64,000 nucleotides of DNA from Chimaeribacter arupi (GTDB lineage Bacteria > Pseudomonadota > Gammaproteobacteria > Enterobacterales > Enterobacteriaceae), in assembly GCF_002858805.1 (NCBI RefSeq), contig NZ_PJZI01000031.1:1-64000 (forward strand). Reading direction: 5' to 3'. Under the pieces are notes generated by a model. That model was not told the DNA's origin, ran no database searches, and was given only the letters and a program-made list of their open reading frames with translations. This document shows positions 1-9,558 of this stretch, in pieces. How positions within the stretch are numbered: position 1 is the stretch's first letter; each line of letters opens with the position of its first letter. The position numbers and the translations under genes were made by a program.

Positions 1-292
1 CGAATCCTAATACCGTGCAGCCTTCATTAATGGCCGTGACACCCTCATCCACCGAACGCATTCCGTGTTTGGCTTTATAACCATATTTATTTTGTGCGGT
101 AATCGCCCCGGCCCCGCCGCTGCCGCAAAATGAGATGCCGAAGGTTGCGCCTTCTGCTTTCATCACATCGCCCAGCCGCATATCCGCCGCCATGCCCGGC
201 ACCACCACCGCCCGGCCGCCCGCGGCTTCCACGCCCTGCGCGACTTTCTGCCCTTTGCCCAGCCGGTCACCAATCACTACGGTAATATCCAT
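1..292 (-). CDS. Glycine-rich SFCGS family protein (partial, C-terminus outside window)
   Basis: The 97 visible codons start at an ATG preceded by AAGGGGATAACA, a good ribosome binding site. The protein opens MDITVVIGDRLGKGQKVA and carries the family hallmark GISFCGSGGAGAITAQNKYG around residues 52-71, so it belongs to the small glycine-rich SFCGS family. The biochemical role is not established. In other enterobacteria this family sits in operons with DUF4310/4311/4312 membrane proteins, a DgaE-like PLP lyase, a KDGP aldolase and a PRD protein. The PRD gene just upstream, 18 bp away, fits that arrangement. The missing end should hold only about 20 residues. The family call is confident; the function is unknown. 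Confidence 0.85.
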   Translation of the reverse strand, partial: MDITVVIGDRLGKGQKVAQGVEAAGGRAVVVPGMAADMRLGDVMKAEGATFGISFCGSGGAGAITAQNKYGYKAKHGMRSVDEGVTAINEGCTVLGF

Positions 293-310
293 TGTTATCC
301 CCTTATCTGG

Positions 311-670
311 TTACATGTCGTTATCGTGGGTATTTTCTTTTGCGACTTCAAAATGCACCGAGAGCAAATACGCCTCTTCAATCGGCAAATTACCGACGCT
401 CCCGATGACCTGTTCCGCCAGCGCCATCGACTCTGCGGAAATATCCTCAAACAGATCTTTGTCCACTTCCGGCAACGGCTCCCCGGTAAAAGAGCGCAAC
501 ACCATGGCGCGGATATGGGAATCCAGCATCTGTTGCTGTACGGCATTTGGGTAAATGGCCTGGCGGCGCAATAACCCCATTATTTCGGCCAATACCTCTT
601 CCGTCCGGTTATCAGCCATTTCGGTATCCACCCTGACGGCGTGATGCCCCGGTGCGGTTCCATTATTCAC
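311..670 (-). CDS. Small stand-alone PRD-domain protein
   Basis: A protein of 119 residues, or 102 if the internal ATG at 619 is used. Residues about 20-115 form one helical unit ending NLPIEEAYLLSVHFEVAKEN, which resembles the end of a PTS regulation domain (PRD). No DNA-binding or RNA-binding domain is attached, unlike BglG or LevR regulators. The GTG at 670 has AGGGAG 7 nt upstream and the ATG at 619 has AGGGTGG 8 nt upstream, so the start is undecided. It lies 18 bp ahead of the SFCGS gene and is probably co-transcribed. I infer a regulatory or scaffold role in a PTS-linked carbohydrate operon, based on family context rather than direct evidence. Confidence 0.7.
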   Translation of the reverse strand: MNNGTAPGHHAVRVDTEMADNRTEEVLAEIMGLLRRQAIYPNAVQQQMLDSHIRAMVLRSFTGEPLPEVDKDLFEDISAESMALAEQVIGSVGNLPIEEAYLLSVHFEVAKENTHDNDM

Positions 671-747
671 GGCGCGTCTCCCTGCCGGTTATTTACGGGT
701 AATGGGAATACCCTACGCGCAGCCGGGCACGCTGTGTAGACGCACTT

Positions 748-767
748 TTTCCAGTTCAAACTGGAAA
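748..767. promoter_or_regulatory. Perfect 20-bp palindrome upstream of the PRD/SFCGS operon
   Basis: TTTCCAGTT-CA-AACTGGAAA is a perfect inverted repeat with 9-bp arms, about 80 bp upstream of the PRD gene start and outside any gene. It has the size and symmetry of a dimeric regulator operator. I could not see a convincing sigma-54 promoter on that strand, although related operons are often driven by PRD/sigma-54 activators. Confidence 0.5.
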
Positions 768-861
768 TGAAATAGGCAGAAAAGATCCAATTCGCAAAAC
801 AGTCGGATTAAATGAAAAATAGGGGGGAACGGAAAATAAAAACAGGAAGAAAAACAGAAAG

Positions 862-889
862 AAAAACGGCCCACTACGGGGCCGTTTTT
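862..889 (-). terminator. Rho-independent terminator of pmbA
   Basis: AAAAACGGCCC pairs with GGGCCGTTTTT (11-bp stem, 6-nt loop). The A and T runs on both sides make it usable in both directions. It lies 20 bp after the pmbA stop codon. Confidence 0.85.
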
Positions 890-908
890 AAAGGAAGGTG
901 GGGAAGGC

Positions 909-2249
909 TTATTCGCCGGCGATTTTCATTTCCGGCAACAGCACGGAGCCGCACTGGATGTTGCTGCGGGTTTCGATGTCACTGCCGACGCTGACGATAT
1001 TGCGCAGCATCTCTTTCAGGTTACCGGCAATGGTTATCTCGCTGACCGGGTACTGGATCTCGCCGTTCTCTACCCAGAAGCCGGACGCACCGCGCGAATA
1101 GTCACCGGTGACGCCGCTGACGCCCTGGCCCATCAGTTCCGTGACCATCAGGCCGGTGCCGAGCTGTTTCAGCATGGCGGTGAAGTCGTGCCCCTGCCCG
1201 GCAATACGCCAGTTATGGATGCCGCCCGCGTGGCCGGTGCTTTTCAGGCCGAGTTTGCGCGCTGAGTAGCTGGTCATCAGCCAGGTTTGCAGGATACCGT
1301 CTTTCACGATGTCACGGCGCTGGGTGCGGACCCCCTCGCTGTCGAACGGCGTGGAGGCCAGCCCCTTCAACAGGTGCGGGTGCTCCTCAATCGTCAGCCA
1401 CTCCGGCAGGATCTGTTTGCCCAGGCTGTCGAGCAGGAAGCTCGATTTGCGGTAGATGCTGCCGCCGCTGATGGCGCCGACCAGGTGGCCGAACAGGCCG
1501 GTCGCCACTTCGGAGGCAAACAGCACCGGCGCTTTCATGGTCTGTAGTTTGCGCGGCGACAGGCGGGAGAGCGTGCGGCGGGCGCACTCTTCCCCGACCC
1601 ACTCCGGGCTTTGCAGATCGTCAATCGCGCGGCCGATGGTGTAGGCGTAGTCGCGCTCCATGTCGCCGTTGTGCTCGGCAATCACGCAGCTCGACATCGA
1701 ATGGCGGCTGGAGCAGTAGCTCTGCAACATGCCGTGGCTGTTGCCGAACACCTTGATGCCGACGTGGCTGTTGAAGCTGCCGCCTTCACTGTTGGTGATG
1801 CGTTTGTCAGCGGAAAGCGCCGCCTGTTCTGCCCGTGCCGCCAGCTCAATGGCGCGCTCGGCGTCCAGCTCGGTCGGGTGGAACAGATCGAGATCCGGGG
1901 CCTCAAAGGCCAGCAGTTCCGGGTCGGCGGCCCCAGCGTACGGGTCCGGCGAGGTGTAGCGGGCGATGTCCAGCGCTGCCTGCACCGTGCGGCTGATGGC
2001 CTCCGGGCTGAGATCGGTGGAGGAGGCACTGCCCTTGCGGTTCTGCCAGTACACCGTGATGCCCAGCGCGCCATCGCTGTTGAACTCCACGTTCTCCACG
2101 TCGCCAAACCGGGTGCTGACACTGATCCCGGTGGATTTACTGACGGCCACTTCGGCCTGATCGGCCCCGGCCTGCGCCAGTTCCAGGGCGCGGGCGACCG
2201 CCTGTTCCAGCGTTTTACGTTGCTCTGCAACTTGAGTGACTACTTTCAT
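909..2249 (-). CDS. pmbA: Metalloprotease subunit TldE/PmbA
   Basis: The protein has 446 residues (E. coli PmbA: 450) from the ATG at 2249. The reading frame extends upstream, but the homologous N-terminus is [20 protein letters not shown]. PmbA pairs with TldD in a cytoplasmic heterodimeric protease that matures microcin-type peptides and degrades CcdA-like antitoxins. As expected for this subunit there is no HExxxH zinc motif; that sits in TldD. The C-terminal half has the typical [19 protein letters not shown] and [22 protein letters not shown] stretches. The gene is divergent from darP and ends in its own terminator. Its partner tldD lies about 8 kb away in this window, whereas in E. coli the two are far apart. 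Confidence 0.97.
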   Translation of the reverse strand: MKVVTQVAEQRKTLEQAVARALELAQAGADQAEVAVSKSTGISVSTRFGDVENVEFNSDGALGITVYWQNRKGSASSTDLSPEAISRTVQAALDIARYTSPDPYAGAADPELLAFEAPDLDLFHPTELDAERAIELAARAEQAALSADKRITNSEGGSFNSHVGIKVFGNSHGMLQSYCSSRHSMSSCVIAEHNGDMERDYAYTIGRAIDDLQSPEWVGEECARRTLSRLSPRKLQTMKAPVLFASEVATGLFGHLVGAISGGSIYRKSSFLLDSLGKQILPEWLTIEEHPHLLKGLASTPFDSEGVRTQRRDIVKDGILQTWLMTSYSARKLGLKSTGHAGGIHNWRIAGQGHDFTAMLKQLGTGLMVTELMGQGVSGVTGDYSRGASGFWVENGEIQYPVSEITIAGNLKEMLRNIVSVGSDIETRSNIQCGSVLLPEMKIAGE

Positions 2250-2535
2250 CGATCTGCCATAATTAATGAGATAATCGTCCGGAAACCGGCTGGGTTCGCC
2301 TGGGTTCCCGCTCCACGTCCACGGCGTTTTACACCTGATTGATAGGCTTGAGTCTAACAGAGATTCACATAAATTGATGGCGGCCGCCAATCCGCCGGGC
2401 ATCTTTGCCCACAATCCGCGCAGCCTTGCGCCATAATAACCGGGCTGCGGGCGCGATCTTTGCTGCTAAACCCGGCTGTCGCTGGCGATCCACGCCGACA
2501 ACCTGATAGGATTAGCCTCTTTTTTTGGAGTCCCC

Positions 2536-3087
2536 ATGAACAAACCACACGAAGACTGGCTCGACGACGTCCCTGAGAATGAAAACGAAGAAGACGACGA
2601 GATTATCTGGGTCAGCAAAAGCGAAATTAAACGTGATGCCGAAGCGCTGAAAGATCTGGGCGCAGAGCTGATGGAGCTCGGCAAAAACGCGCTCGACAAA
2701 ATCCCGCTGGATGAAGACCTGCGCGCCGCGATTGAACTGGCACAACGCATCAAAAAAGAGGGCCGCCGCCGCCAGTTGCAGCTGATCGGCAAAATGCTGC
2801 GCGCCCGCGATCCGGAGCCGATCCAGACCGCCCTCGACAAGCTGAAAAACCGCCATAACCAGCAGGTTTCCCTGTTCCATAAACTGGAAACGCTGCGTGA
2901 TCGCCTGGTTGAAGAGGGTGACGACGCCGTGCCGGACGTCCTGGCGCTCTACCCGGACGCTGACCGCCAGCAGTTGCGGGCGCTGGTGCGTAACGCCCAG
3001 AAAGAGAAAGCTGCCAACAAGCCGCCGAAAGCATTCCGCCAGATTTTCCAGTACCTGCGCGAACTGGCTGAAGCCAAAGATCAGTAA
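2536..3087 (+). CDS. darP: Ribosome biogenesis factor DarP (YjgA)
   Basis: A highly charged, all-helical protein of 183 residues with an acidic N-terminus ([20 protein letters not shown]) and a conserved body ([20 protein letters not shown]). This matches the DarP/YjgA family, which binds pre-50S particles late in large-subunit assembly and acts in the cytoplasm. The ATG follows TTTGGAGTCCCC, a clear ribosome binding site. The gene is divergent from pmbA, the same pairing as in E. coli. Length and sequence are ordinary for the family. Confidence 0.96.
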   Translation: MNKPHEDWLDDVPENENEEDDEIIWVSKSEIKRDAEALKDLGAELMELGKNALDKIPLDEDLRAAIELAQRIKKEGRRRQLQLIGKMLRARDPEPIQTALDKLKNRHNQQVSLFHKLETLRDRLVEEGDDAVPDVLALYPDADRQQLRALVRNAQKEKAANKPPKAFRQIFQYLRELAEAKDQ

Positions 3088-3144
3088 TCCCCACGCCGGG
3101 ATCTGCCAGCCGGGGGGAGAGGAACTCGCCCTGTGGCTGGCCCG

Positions 3145-3164
3145 GCCGCCGGCTTTCCGGCGGC
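3145..3164. terminator. GC-rich hairpin between convergent darP and the barstar gene
   Basis: GCCGCCGG-CTTT-CCGGCGGC forms an 8-bp GC stem between two convergent genes. There is no U-tract, so it may be only a transcription-slowing or mRNA 3'-end structure. Confidence 0.35.
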
Positions 3165-3183
3165 GCAATGATCGGCGGTGCGC

Positions 3184-3453
3184 TTACTGACGAATGTTAA
3201 AACGCAGCCCGCCTTCCAGCTCTTCCTCCGCCTCTTCAAACAACAGCACCAGCGCGCCGAAGCGTCGCTTTTTGCGTGCATTCAGGTTGACGAACTCAAT
3301 CTCTACCGGCAGCCCAAGGCGGCCTGTCACCACATCCCACAGCGCATCCAGATTTGCCCCAAAACCGTCGCCCAGCGCAAACTCCCGCGCAAATTCGCCG
3401 TAAAACCGGGGCAGATCCGGTATCTGATTAAAGTCGAAAACCACTTTCCCCAT
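3184..3453 (-). CDS. yhcO: Barstar-family ribonuclease inhibitor (YhcO-like)
   Basis: An 89-residue protein starting MGKVVFDFNQIPDLPRFYGEF, with the barstar signature of an N-terminal strand, DGFGANLDALWDVVTG and a C-terminal acidic helix (LLFEEAEEELEGG). Barstar inhibits barnase-type secreted RNases by plugging the active site with acidic residues. No barnase gene is visible nearby, as for yhcO in E. coli, which also neighbours the aae genes. It could inhibit a remote or incoming RNase. The family is clear; the partner is unknown. Confidence 0.85.
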   Translation of the reverse strand: MGKVVFDFNQIPDLPRFYGEFAREFALGDGFGANLDALWDVVTGRLGLPVEIEFVNLNARKKRRFGALVLLFEEAEEELEGGLRFNIRQ

Positions 3454-3518
3454 GCACTTACTCCATCCTGATGAAATGTTTACCGTTACCGCACGTCAGG
3501 CCGGTTCACCCGCCCCCG

Positions 3519-4976
3519 TCAGAGATTGCCGAGGTGCAGGGTTTTGACTTCCAGGTACTCTTCCAGGCCCAGCACCGAGCCTTCACGCCCCAGCCCGGAC
3601 TCCTTCACGCCGCCAAACGGGCCGAGCTCAGTGGAGACGGAGCACTCGTTGATGCCGATCATGCCGCTCTCCAGCGCCTGCGACACGCGGAACACCCGTT
3701 GCAGGTTCTGGGTATAGAAGTAAGCCGCCAGCCCGAACTCGCTGGCATTGGCGCGGCGGATAACCTCCTCTTCCGTACTGAAGCGCAGGCAGGCCGCCAG
3801 CGGGCCGAATGTCTCTTCGTGGGCCACCTGCATCTCGTCGGTGACATCCGCCAGCACCGTGGGCTGGTAGAAGTTGCCGCCCAGCGCGTGGCGCTCGCCG
3901 CCGGTGATGACCCGCGCGCCTTTGCCCAACGCGTCGCTGACGTGCTGTTCCACCTTTTCAACCCCTTTCGGCTCAATCAGCGGGCCGACCACCACGCCTT
4001 CGTCCATGCCGTTGCCGACTTTGAGCTTTTTCACTGCCTCCGCGAGGCGGCTGACGAATTCATCATAGATGCCGTCCTGGATATAGAAGCGGTTGGTGGC
4101 GACGCAGACCTGCCCGCTGTTGCGGAATTTGTTGGCGATCGCCCCCTGCACCGCCAGTTCCAGGTCGGCATCCTCAAACACGATGTAAGGCGCATTGCCG
4201 CCCAGCTCCATCGAGACTTTTTTCATGGTCTCTGCCGCGTTGCGGACCAGCGTTTTGCCCACTTCCGTGGAGCCGGTGAAGGAGATTTTACGCACGGTTT
4301 TGCTGGCCATGATGGCGTCGCTGATGGCATGGGTGTCACCTGCCACACCGTTCAGCACCCCTTTCGGCACCCCGGCGCGGTCTGCCAGTTCCAGCAACGC
4401 AAAGGCAGAGAGCGGCGTATTGTTGGCCGGTTTAATCAGGCCGGTACAGCCCGCCGCCAGCGCCGGGCCGAGTTTGCGCGTCAGCATCGCCAACGGGAAA
4501 TTCCACGGGGTGATGGCGGCGACCACGCCAATCGGCTCACGGGTTGCCAGAATGCGCGCGCCGGGTTTGGTGCCGGGGATAATCTCGCCGTTGGCACGTT
4601 TCGCCTCTTCGGCAAACCACTGGATGTAACTGGCGGCGTAGTCCACTTCGCCCAGCGCCTCTTTCAGCGGTTTGCCCTGCTCCGCCACCATCAGCTCGCC
4701 CAGGAAAGGTTTGTTTTCCTGAATCAGCTGATACCAGCGGTAAAGGATTTCCGAGCGTTCTTTGGCGGTTTTGCTGCGCCAGGCCGGGAAGGCCTCCGCG
4801 GCGGCGGCAATCGCGGCGTTGGTTTCCGCTTCACCGGCTTTCGCCACATTGGCGATGACCTCACCGGTAGCCGGGTCCTGCACCTCAAAGGTCTCACCGG
4901 CCTGCTGCCAGACGCCCGCCACAAAGTAGCCGGTTTTGAATAAGTCGTTTTTTTTCAGGCTGTCATAGCGCGCCAT
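3519..4976 (-). CDS. NAD(P)-dependent aldehyde dehydrogenase, succinate-semialdehyde dehydrogenase (GabD) type
   Basis: The protein has 485 residues from the ATG at 4976, which has AGGAG 9 nt upstream; an ATG 18 nt further upstream lacks this support. The ALDH features run in order: ITPWNFPLAMLTRKLGPALA, the cofactor loop FTGSTEVGKTL, catalytic Glu in MELGGNAP, catalytic Cys in NSGQVCVATNRF, and the C-terminal EETFGPLAA and GGVKESGLGREGS. The overall pattern is that of class GabD enzymes, which oxidise succinate semialdehyde to succinate in the cytoplasm. It stands alone, without gabT or gabP, between yhcO and aaeB, a position not occupied in E. coli. Exact substrate is inferred. Confidence 0.85.
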   Translation of the reverse strand: MARYDSLKKNDLFKTGYFVAGVWQQAGETFEVQDPATGEVIANVAKAGEAETNAAIAAAAEAFPAWRSKTAKERSEILYRWYQLIQENKPFLGELMVAEQGKPLKEALGEVDYAASYIQWFAEEAKRANGEIIPGTKPGARILATREPIGVVAAITPWNFPLAMLTRKLGPALAAGCTGLIKPANNTPLSAFALLELADRAGVPKGVLNGVAGDTHAISDAIMASKTVRKISFTGSTEVGKTLVRNAAETMKKVSMELGGNAPYIVFEDADLELAVQGAIANKFRNSGQVCVATNRFYIQDGIYDEFVSRLAEAVKKLKVGNGMDEGVVVGPLIEPKGVEKVEQHVSDALGKGARVITGGERHALGGNFYQPTVLADVTDEMQVAHEETFGPLAACLRFSTEEEVIRRANASEFGLAAYFYTQNLQRVFRVSQALESGMIGINECSVSTELGPFGGVKESGLGREGSVLGLEEYLEVKTLHLGNL

Positions 4977-5132
4977 ACTCTTCTCCTGATGCACACACGG
5001 CCTCAGCGCCGCGTGAAAAATAAAGCAGTCCAGCTAAGTATAGCGGTTTCTCATGGCATGGAGATGACGCGCCAATTCAGCCATCATTGCCTTTAATATC
5101 ATCCAGTTATTGCTTCATCGCAAAAGGCGGGC

Positions 5133-5160
5133 AAAAAAAAGCCAGACCGGCGTCTGGCTT
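5133..5160 (-). terminator. Rho-independent terminator of the aaeXAB operon
   Basis: On the minus strand AAGCCAGAC-GCCG-GTCTGGC is followed by eight T residues. It begins 6 bp after the aaeB stop codon. Confidence 0.9.
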
Positions 5161-5165
5161 GGTTA

Positions 5166-7133
5166 TCACGCGCTGAGCAGCGCATTTTCATATTTGTGCA
5201 GCATGTCTGCCAGCCGCTTCACCGGTTCGGTGACGTGGCGCGGAGCCTGGTAGTGCACCAGTTTTTGCTGGTACTCATTCAGCTCTTTCAGCAACCGGTC
5301 GTAGTAGTAGCGGCGCTTGACGTCATTGGTGGCGGTAACCACATGGTCGGCAGTGTTGCGGATCTGCTTATGGAACGCCGAGAGCTCCTCATTCACCGGG
5401 ATTTCCGCCTGCCGCATCCGCTGGTGCGCGATGATCAGCGTCAGCGCCAGCCGGTATTTGGCGATGTCATTCGGGAACATCACCAGCAACTGGTTAAGCT
5501 GCTGATAGAGCGCCGGTAAATGGTTTTCACGGCGGCGTGACGCCTTGGTGGTCAACGCCGACACCGCGCTGCTCATCAGCCGGTTCAGCAGCGTGCGGCC
5601 GGTACGCTCTTTGGATTTATCGCGGATCAGCAGGATCACCACCAGCGCCACCCCGGCACCGATAAACTGGCCGGTGGCGTTATCGAGGAAGCTGGTGACG
5701 TTGAACGTCATCGGGTTGCTCAGCACCAGGATGTTGATGCTGCCCGCCAGCAGGCCCAGGGTGCCGAGCCGCCGCTTCTGCACTTCAATGCCGCAGATAA
5801 AGGTCAGCACGCCAAGGCACAGGCAGAGCAGCAATACGCTCTGCTGGGTGGCGGGCAGGATCAGCATAAAGTAGAGCGAGCCGACCGGGATCGCCACCAT
5901 CATGCCCAGCACGAAATCCATCGCCATCATGCGCGGGTTCGGGGTGCGCATCGCCAGGGCGGTGACCACGCCGATGATGACCATAAAGCCGCTGCCGGAC
6001 GTCCAGCCGGTCCAGAGCCAGATCAGGCTGCCCGCGGCAGTGGCCGCAAAGGTGCGCAGGCCGTTGATCATCGCGTGGTAACGCTCGGCGGAAGGGGTTT
6101 TGATCACCACTTCATCGCTCAGCACGCCCTCTTCCACATTGTTGATGCTGCTGTTGGTGCGCACGCCTTTTGCCAGCAACAGATAGCGCGAGGCGGCCCC
6201 GACCCAACTGGTGACGGTGACCGGCGCGCTGGCGTTGTTTGTCAGCAGGTGGCGCAGCACTTTCATCCGCTTATGCACCTCCGGCAGGGTGTCGGCCGGT
6301 TCATCAAACAGGCTGCGCACACTGGCGGAGATCTCTTCCGGGTGGTTCAGCAGGATGAAATAGGTTTCGCACGCCTGGGTGATAAGCGTCAGCGACAGGG
6401 TATGCAACGCCCGCAGCCGCCGGTTGGCGCGCCCCCAGCGGGAGGATTCCATCATCAGGTGGTTGCGCATCCCGTTCAGGGCATTGGTGTTTTTCACCAG
6501 ATCGCCCCAGGCTTTGTCCACGGTTTCCCGTTCGGCAGAACCGAGGCAGAGCTGCATCAGCCGGTATTGGTCCACCAGCAGTTTCTCCACCAACCGGTCG
6601 ATGTCCGCTTTGATGGAGCGCGGCGAGAACAGCAGATCGGCGATCACGGCACTGACGATCCCCAGCACAATTTCACTGCACCGCTCCACAGCGAACTGCG
6701 GGGTTTGCAGCGGGGTATTGGCAGAGGTGACGACGATAATCAGCGCGGTATAACCGGCCAGCCCCAGCGCATAGGAGTTTTCCACCCGCACCAGTGAGGA
6801 CCACCAGGTACAGAAACCGGCCCAGATGCAGCAGAGCAGCAGCATCACCACCGGCGCGCGGATGGTGGCGATCATGATCACCAGCGCCGCCAGGCAGCCG
6901 ATAAAGGTGCCGATGATCCGCAGCCAGCCGCGGTGGCGGATGGCGCCGGAGAACGGCTCGCCGCCGGCGACAAACGCCGGGCCGGCCACCACGATCGCGG
7001 CGGTCATCGCTGACCAGCGCGGCGTCACCAGCTCCAGATGGAAGCCGAGGATCAGCGCAAACAGAATGGCAAAAGTGAGCTTGAGCGCAAACCGCATCCG
7101 CGGAAAGGGAAACTCAACGTTGAGGCTTTTCAT
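5166..7133 (-). CDS. aaeB: p-Hydroxybenzoic acid efflux pump subunit AaeB
   Basis: Exactly 655 residues, the length of E. coli AaeB. It has two halves of hydrophobic segments (about residues 10-160 and 355-500), each followed by a cytoplasmic helical region, which is the fusaric-acid-resistance (FUSC) transporter layout. In E. coli it works with the membrane-fusion protein AaeA to export p-hydroxybenzoate and related aromatic carboxylates, acting as a metabolic relief valve. It follows aaeA by 9 bp in the aaeX-aaeA-aaeB operon and ends in a strong terminator. Expression is expected to be induced through AaeR, encoded divergently. Confidence 0.97.
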   Translation of the reverse strand: MKSLNVEFPFPRMRFALKLTFAILFALILGFHLELVTPRWSAMTAAIVVAGPAFVAGGEPFSGAIRHRGWLRIIGTFIGCLAALVIMIATIRAPVVMLLLCCIWAGFCTWWSSLVRVENSYALGLAGYTALIIVVTSANTPLQTPQFAVERCSEIVLGIVSAVIADLLFSPRSIKADIDRLVEKLLVDQYRLMQLCLGSAERETVDKAWGDLVKNTNALNGMRNHLMMESSRWGRANRRLRALHTLSLTLITQACETYFILLNHPEEISASVRSLFDEPADTLPEVHKRMKVLRHLLTNNASAPVTVTSWVGAASRYLLLAKGVRTNSSINNVEEGVLSDEVVIKTPSAERYHAMINGLRTFAATAAGSLIWLWTGWTSGSGFMVIIGVVTALAMRTPNPRMMAMDFVLGMMVAIPVGSLYFMLILPATQQSVLLLCLCLGVLTFICGIEVQKRRLGTLGLLAGSINILVLSNPMTFNVTSFLDNATGQFIGAGVALVVILLIRDKSKERTGRTLLNRLMSSAVSALTTKASRRRENHLPALYQQLNQLLVMFPNDIAKYRLALTLIIAHQRMRQAEIPVNEELSAFHKQIRNTADHVVTATNDVKRRYYYDRLLKELNEYQQKLVHYQAPRHVTEPVKRLADMLHKYENALLSA

Positions 7134-7142
7134 CGCTGCCCC

Positions 7143-8078
7143 TTAGCCGAACTCGCGCAAACGGTGCAGGAACTGCACAAACGGCGACTCCGTGGTCACG
7201 TCACGGTCATTGGTACCGGTTATCACCACCGTGGCCGTGGTGCCCGCCGGGTACGGGTGCGCCTGGTCAGCGGCATCCAGCCGGATGCGCACCGGCACGC
7301 GCTGCGCCAGGCGTACCCACTCCAGGTTGGAGTCCACGGTCGCCATGCCTTTGCTGTCCGGCGTGCTGCTGCTGTTATTGACCCCGGCGGCGATGCTGTC
7401 CACGGTGCCGTGCATGATGCGGTTACTGCCGAGCGGGGTGATCTCCACGCGGTCACCGATATTCACCTGCGGCAGCTTGGTCTCTTCCATGTAGGCCAGA
7501 ATGTAGAAGGTGTTTTTCTTCACCAGCGCCACGGCAGTCGAGCCGCGGGTGATGTAGTCCCCACCGTGCACGTTCAGGTTGGTGACCCAGCCGTCCGCCG
7601 GCGCTTTCACGTCAGTACGTTCCAGGTCAAGCTTCGCCAGATCGCGTGCCGCCACCGCTTTCGCCAGCTGGTGCTGGGCGGTTTGCAGCGAGTTGTTGGA
7701 CTGGTCAATCTCCTCCTGCGACATCGCCTGGACACCCAGACGCACGCGGCGGCCCGCCTCACGTTTCTTCTCCGCCGCCAGCGCCTGGTAGTAGGCCACG
7801 TCGGCTTCGGCCTCTTCCAGCGCCTGCTGGTAACGCGGCTTGTCGACGGTGAACAGGATCTGCCCGGCTTTCACCAGCTGGTTATCTTTCACCGGCACAT
7901 CGGTAATCAGCCCGGTGACGTCCGGTGCAATCCCCACCACATCGGCGGTGAATTTGGCATCGCGCGTCCACGGCGATTCGGTATAGAACACCCAGGCGCG
8001 GAAAATCGCGATGGCCGCGAGGATGACCAACAGCAGGGTGATCGCAATACGAATTATTTTTATAGAAAGGGTTTTCAC
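7143..8078 (-). CDS. aaeA: p-Hydroxybenzoic acid efflux pump membrane-fusion subunit AaeA
   Basis: A HlyD/EmrA-type periplasmic adaptor of 311 residues. I chose the GTG at 8078: GAGG lies just upstream and the product begins (M)[14 protein letters not shown], aligning with E. coli MKTL. The frame can be extended to a TTG at 8093, but this adds unmatched residues. One N-terminal membrane anchor (about 6-28) is followed by a biotinyl-lipoyl-like half motif ([20 protein letters not shown]), a coiled-coil hairpin and a beta-barrel ([20 protein letters not shown]). It links AaeB to the outer membrane. The start lies 7 bp after the aaeX stop codon. Confidence 0.95.
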   Translation of the reverse strand: MKTLSIKIIRIAITLLLVILAAIAIFRAWVFYTESPWTRDAKFTADVVGIAPDVTGLITDVPVKDNQLVKAGQILFTVDKPRYQQALEEAEADVAYYQALAAEKKREAGRRVRLGVQAMSQEEIDQSNNSLQTAQHQLAKAVAARDLAKLDLERTDVKAPADGWVTNLNVHGGDYITRGSTAVALVKKNTFYILAYMEETKLPQVNIGDRVEITPLGSNRIMHGTVDSIAAGVNNSSSTPDSKGMATVDSNLEWVRLAQRVPVRIRLDAADQAHPYPAGTTATVVITGTNDRDVTTESPFVQFLHRLREFG

Positions 8079-8085
8079 AGCGACC

Positions 8086-8289
8086 TCAGACAAAGAGACA
8101 AGAAATCAGATAGAACAGACAGCAGTACAGCGCTGTATTGAACAGTGCAGGGTGCCAGACAAAATCATAGATCCCGGTGGGTTGCAGCAGCCGCCGCAGA
8201 ATGAAAAACAGCGCCAGGGCGGCGAGTATTTCGAAAAAAACCGGGGGAAACGATAATCCGAAAATCACCATTACCGGAAGCAAACTCAT
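8086..8289 (-). CDS. aaeX: Small membrane protein AaeX
   Basis: A 67-residue protein, the same length as E. coli AaeX, with two membrane segments and the conserved tail [20 protein letters not shown]. The role is unknown; it is the first gene of the efflux operon. Two adjacent ATG codons (8292 and 8289) both follow AGGAATAA; I used the second because it matches the family start MSLLPV. Confidence 0.93.
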   Translation of the reverse strand: MSLLPVMVIFGLSFPPVFFEILAALALFFILRRLLQPTGIYDFVWHPALFNTALYCCLFYLISCLFV

Positions 8290-8567
8290 CATTTATTCCT
8301 TATTGTTTACTCTGCCGGGCTAATACCTCACCATACCGCGCCGGTGCTTCAGCTATTTTAGGCAATATCCGGCACCTTCCACTGGGGAAGCGCAGGAAGG
8401 CGTTAAGAAAAAGTAAGCTGAAAGCAGTGCGGAGGTGTCGCGAGGAGAATTGATTGACTACAGATTCGCCCAATCAAAGGCACTTCACCCGTGGGACTAT
8501 GGTAGCGTTGTTGTTATCAGTCTATCTACCTTATGTGATCTAAATCACTTTTAAGCCAGAGTGAATA

Positions 8568-9500
8568 ATGGAACGACTCAAGCGCATGTCCGTGTTTGCC
8601 AAAGTAGTGGAGTGCGGCTCGTTTACCGCCGCGGCGCGCCAGCTGGAAATGAGTGTCTCCTCCATCAGCCAGACCGTCTCCAAACTGGAGAATGAGTTGC
8701 AGGTGAAACTGCTGAACCGCAGCACCCGCAGTATCGGCCTGACCGAGGCAGGGAAGATTTACTATCAGGGCTGCCGCCGTATGTTGCAGGATGTGCTGGA
8801 GGTGCATGAGCAGCTTTACGCCTTCAACAACACCCCGACCGGCACGCTGCGCATCGGCAGCTCCTCGACCATGGCGCAGAATGTGCTGGCGAACATGACC
8901 GCCGACATGATGCGCGAATACCCCGGCCTGACAGTAAACCTGGTGACCGGCATCCCCGCGCCGGATTTGATTGCCGACGGGCTGGACGTGGTGATCCGCG
9001 TCGGTGCGTTGCAGGACTCCAGCCTGTTCTCAAAACGCCTGGGCTCCATGCCGATGGTGGTGTGCGCCGCGCGCAGCTACCTGAACCAGCACGGCACGCC
9101 GGAGAAACCGGCCGACATCGTCAATTTCTCCTGGCTGGAATACAGCGTGCGGCCCGACAGCGAATTCGAACTGATCGCCCCGGAAGGGATCACCACCCGC
9201 CTCAGCCCGCACGGGCGTTTTGTCACCAATGACTCGCAGACCATGATCCGCTGGCTCAAGGCCGGGGCGGGCATCGCCTATGTGCCGCTGATGTGGATTA
9301 TTGATGAGATTAACGCCGGTGAGGTGGAGATCCTGTTTGCCCGCTACCACTCTGACCCGCGCCCGGTGTACGCGCTCTATACCGAAAAAGACAAGCTGCC
9401 GCTGAAAGTGCAGGTGTGCATCAACTACCTGACGGAGTATTTCAACCAGGTCGGGACGCTGTTCAAGCAGTACCGTGAGCAGAAGCCGCTCGAGGAGTGA
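8568..9500 (+). CDS. aaeR: LysR-family activator of the aae efflux operon
   Basis: A 310-residue LysR-type regulator with an N-terminal winged HTH (MERLKRMSVFAKVVECGSFT, then AAARQLEMSVSSISQTVSKL) and a substrate-binding domain from about residue 90. In E. coli AaeR senses aromatic carboxylic acids and activates aaeXAB. Here it is divergent from aaeX across about 280 bp, so both promoters and the AaeR sites should lie between 8293 and 8567. I could not delimit an operator by eye. It converges with tldD across a strong hairpin. Confidence 0.95.
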   Translation: MERLKRMSVFAKVVECGSFTAAARQLEMSVSSISQTVSKLENELQVKLLNRSTRSIGLTEAGKIYYQGCRRMLQDVLEVHEQLYAFNNTPTGTLRIGSSSTMAQNVLANMTADMMREYPGLTVNLVTGIPAPDLIADGLDVVIRVGALQDSSLFSKRLGSMPMVVCAARSYLNQHGTPEKPADIVNFSWLEYSVRPDSEFELIAPEGITTRLSPHGRFVTNDSQTMIRWLKAGAGIAYVPLMWIIDEINAGEVEILFARYHSDPRPVYALYTEKDKLPLKVQVCINYLTEYFNQVGTLFKQYREQKPLEE

Positions 9501-9512
9501 AGGCCGGAAAGC

Positions 9513-9538
9513 AGACTGCCCGCAGGCGCGGGCAGTCT
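9513..9538. terminator. Hairpin terminator between convergent aaeR and tldD
   Basis: AGACTGCCCGC-AGGC-GCGGGCAGTCT is a perfect 11-bp stem with a 4-nt loop in the 58-bp gap between two convergent genes. The downstream sequence is only modestly T-rich. Confidence 0.65.
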
Positions 9539-9558
9539 GTGTGTATCAGAAGACAGGA

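Noticed and set aside
671-800. Sigma-54 promoter for the PRD-SFCGS operon
   Set aside because: The best candidate (GTGCCCGGCTGCGCG on the minus strand) lacks the TGGCAC and TTGC spacing.
3471-4943. 490-codon open frame on the plus strand opposite the aldehyde dehydrogenase
   Set aside because: It is the antisense of a clearly recognisable GabD-type gene; the sequence is rich in His/Arg/Gln runs typical of shadow frames in GC-rich DNA.
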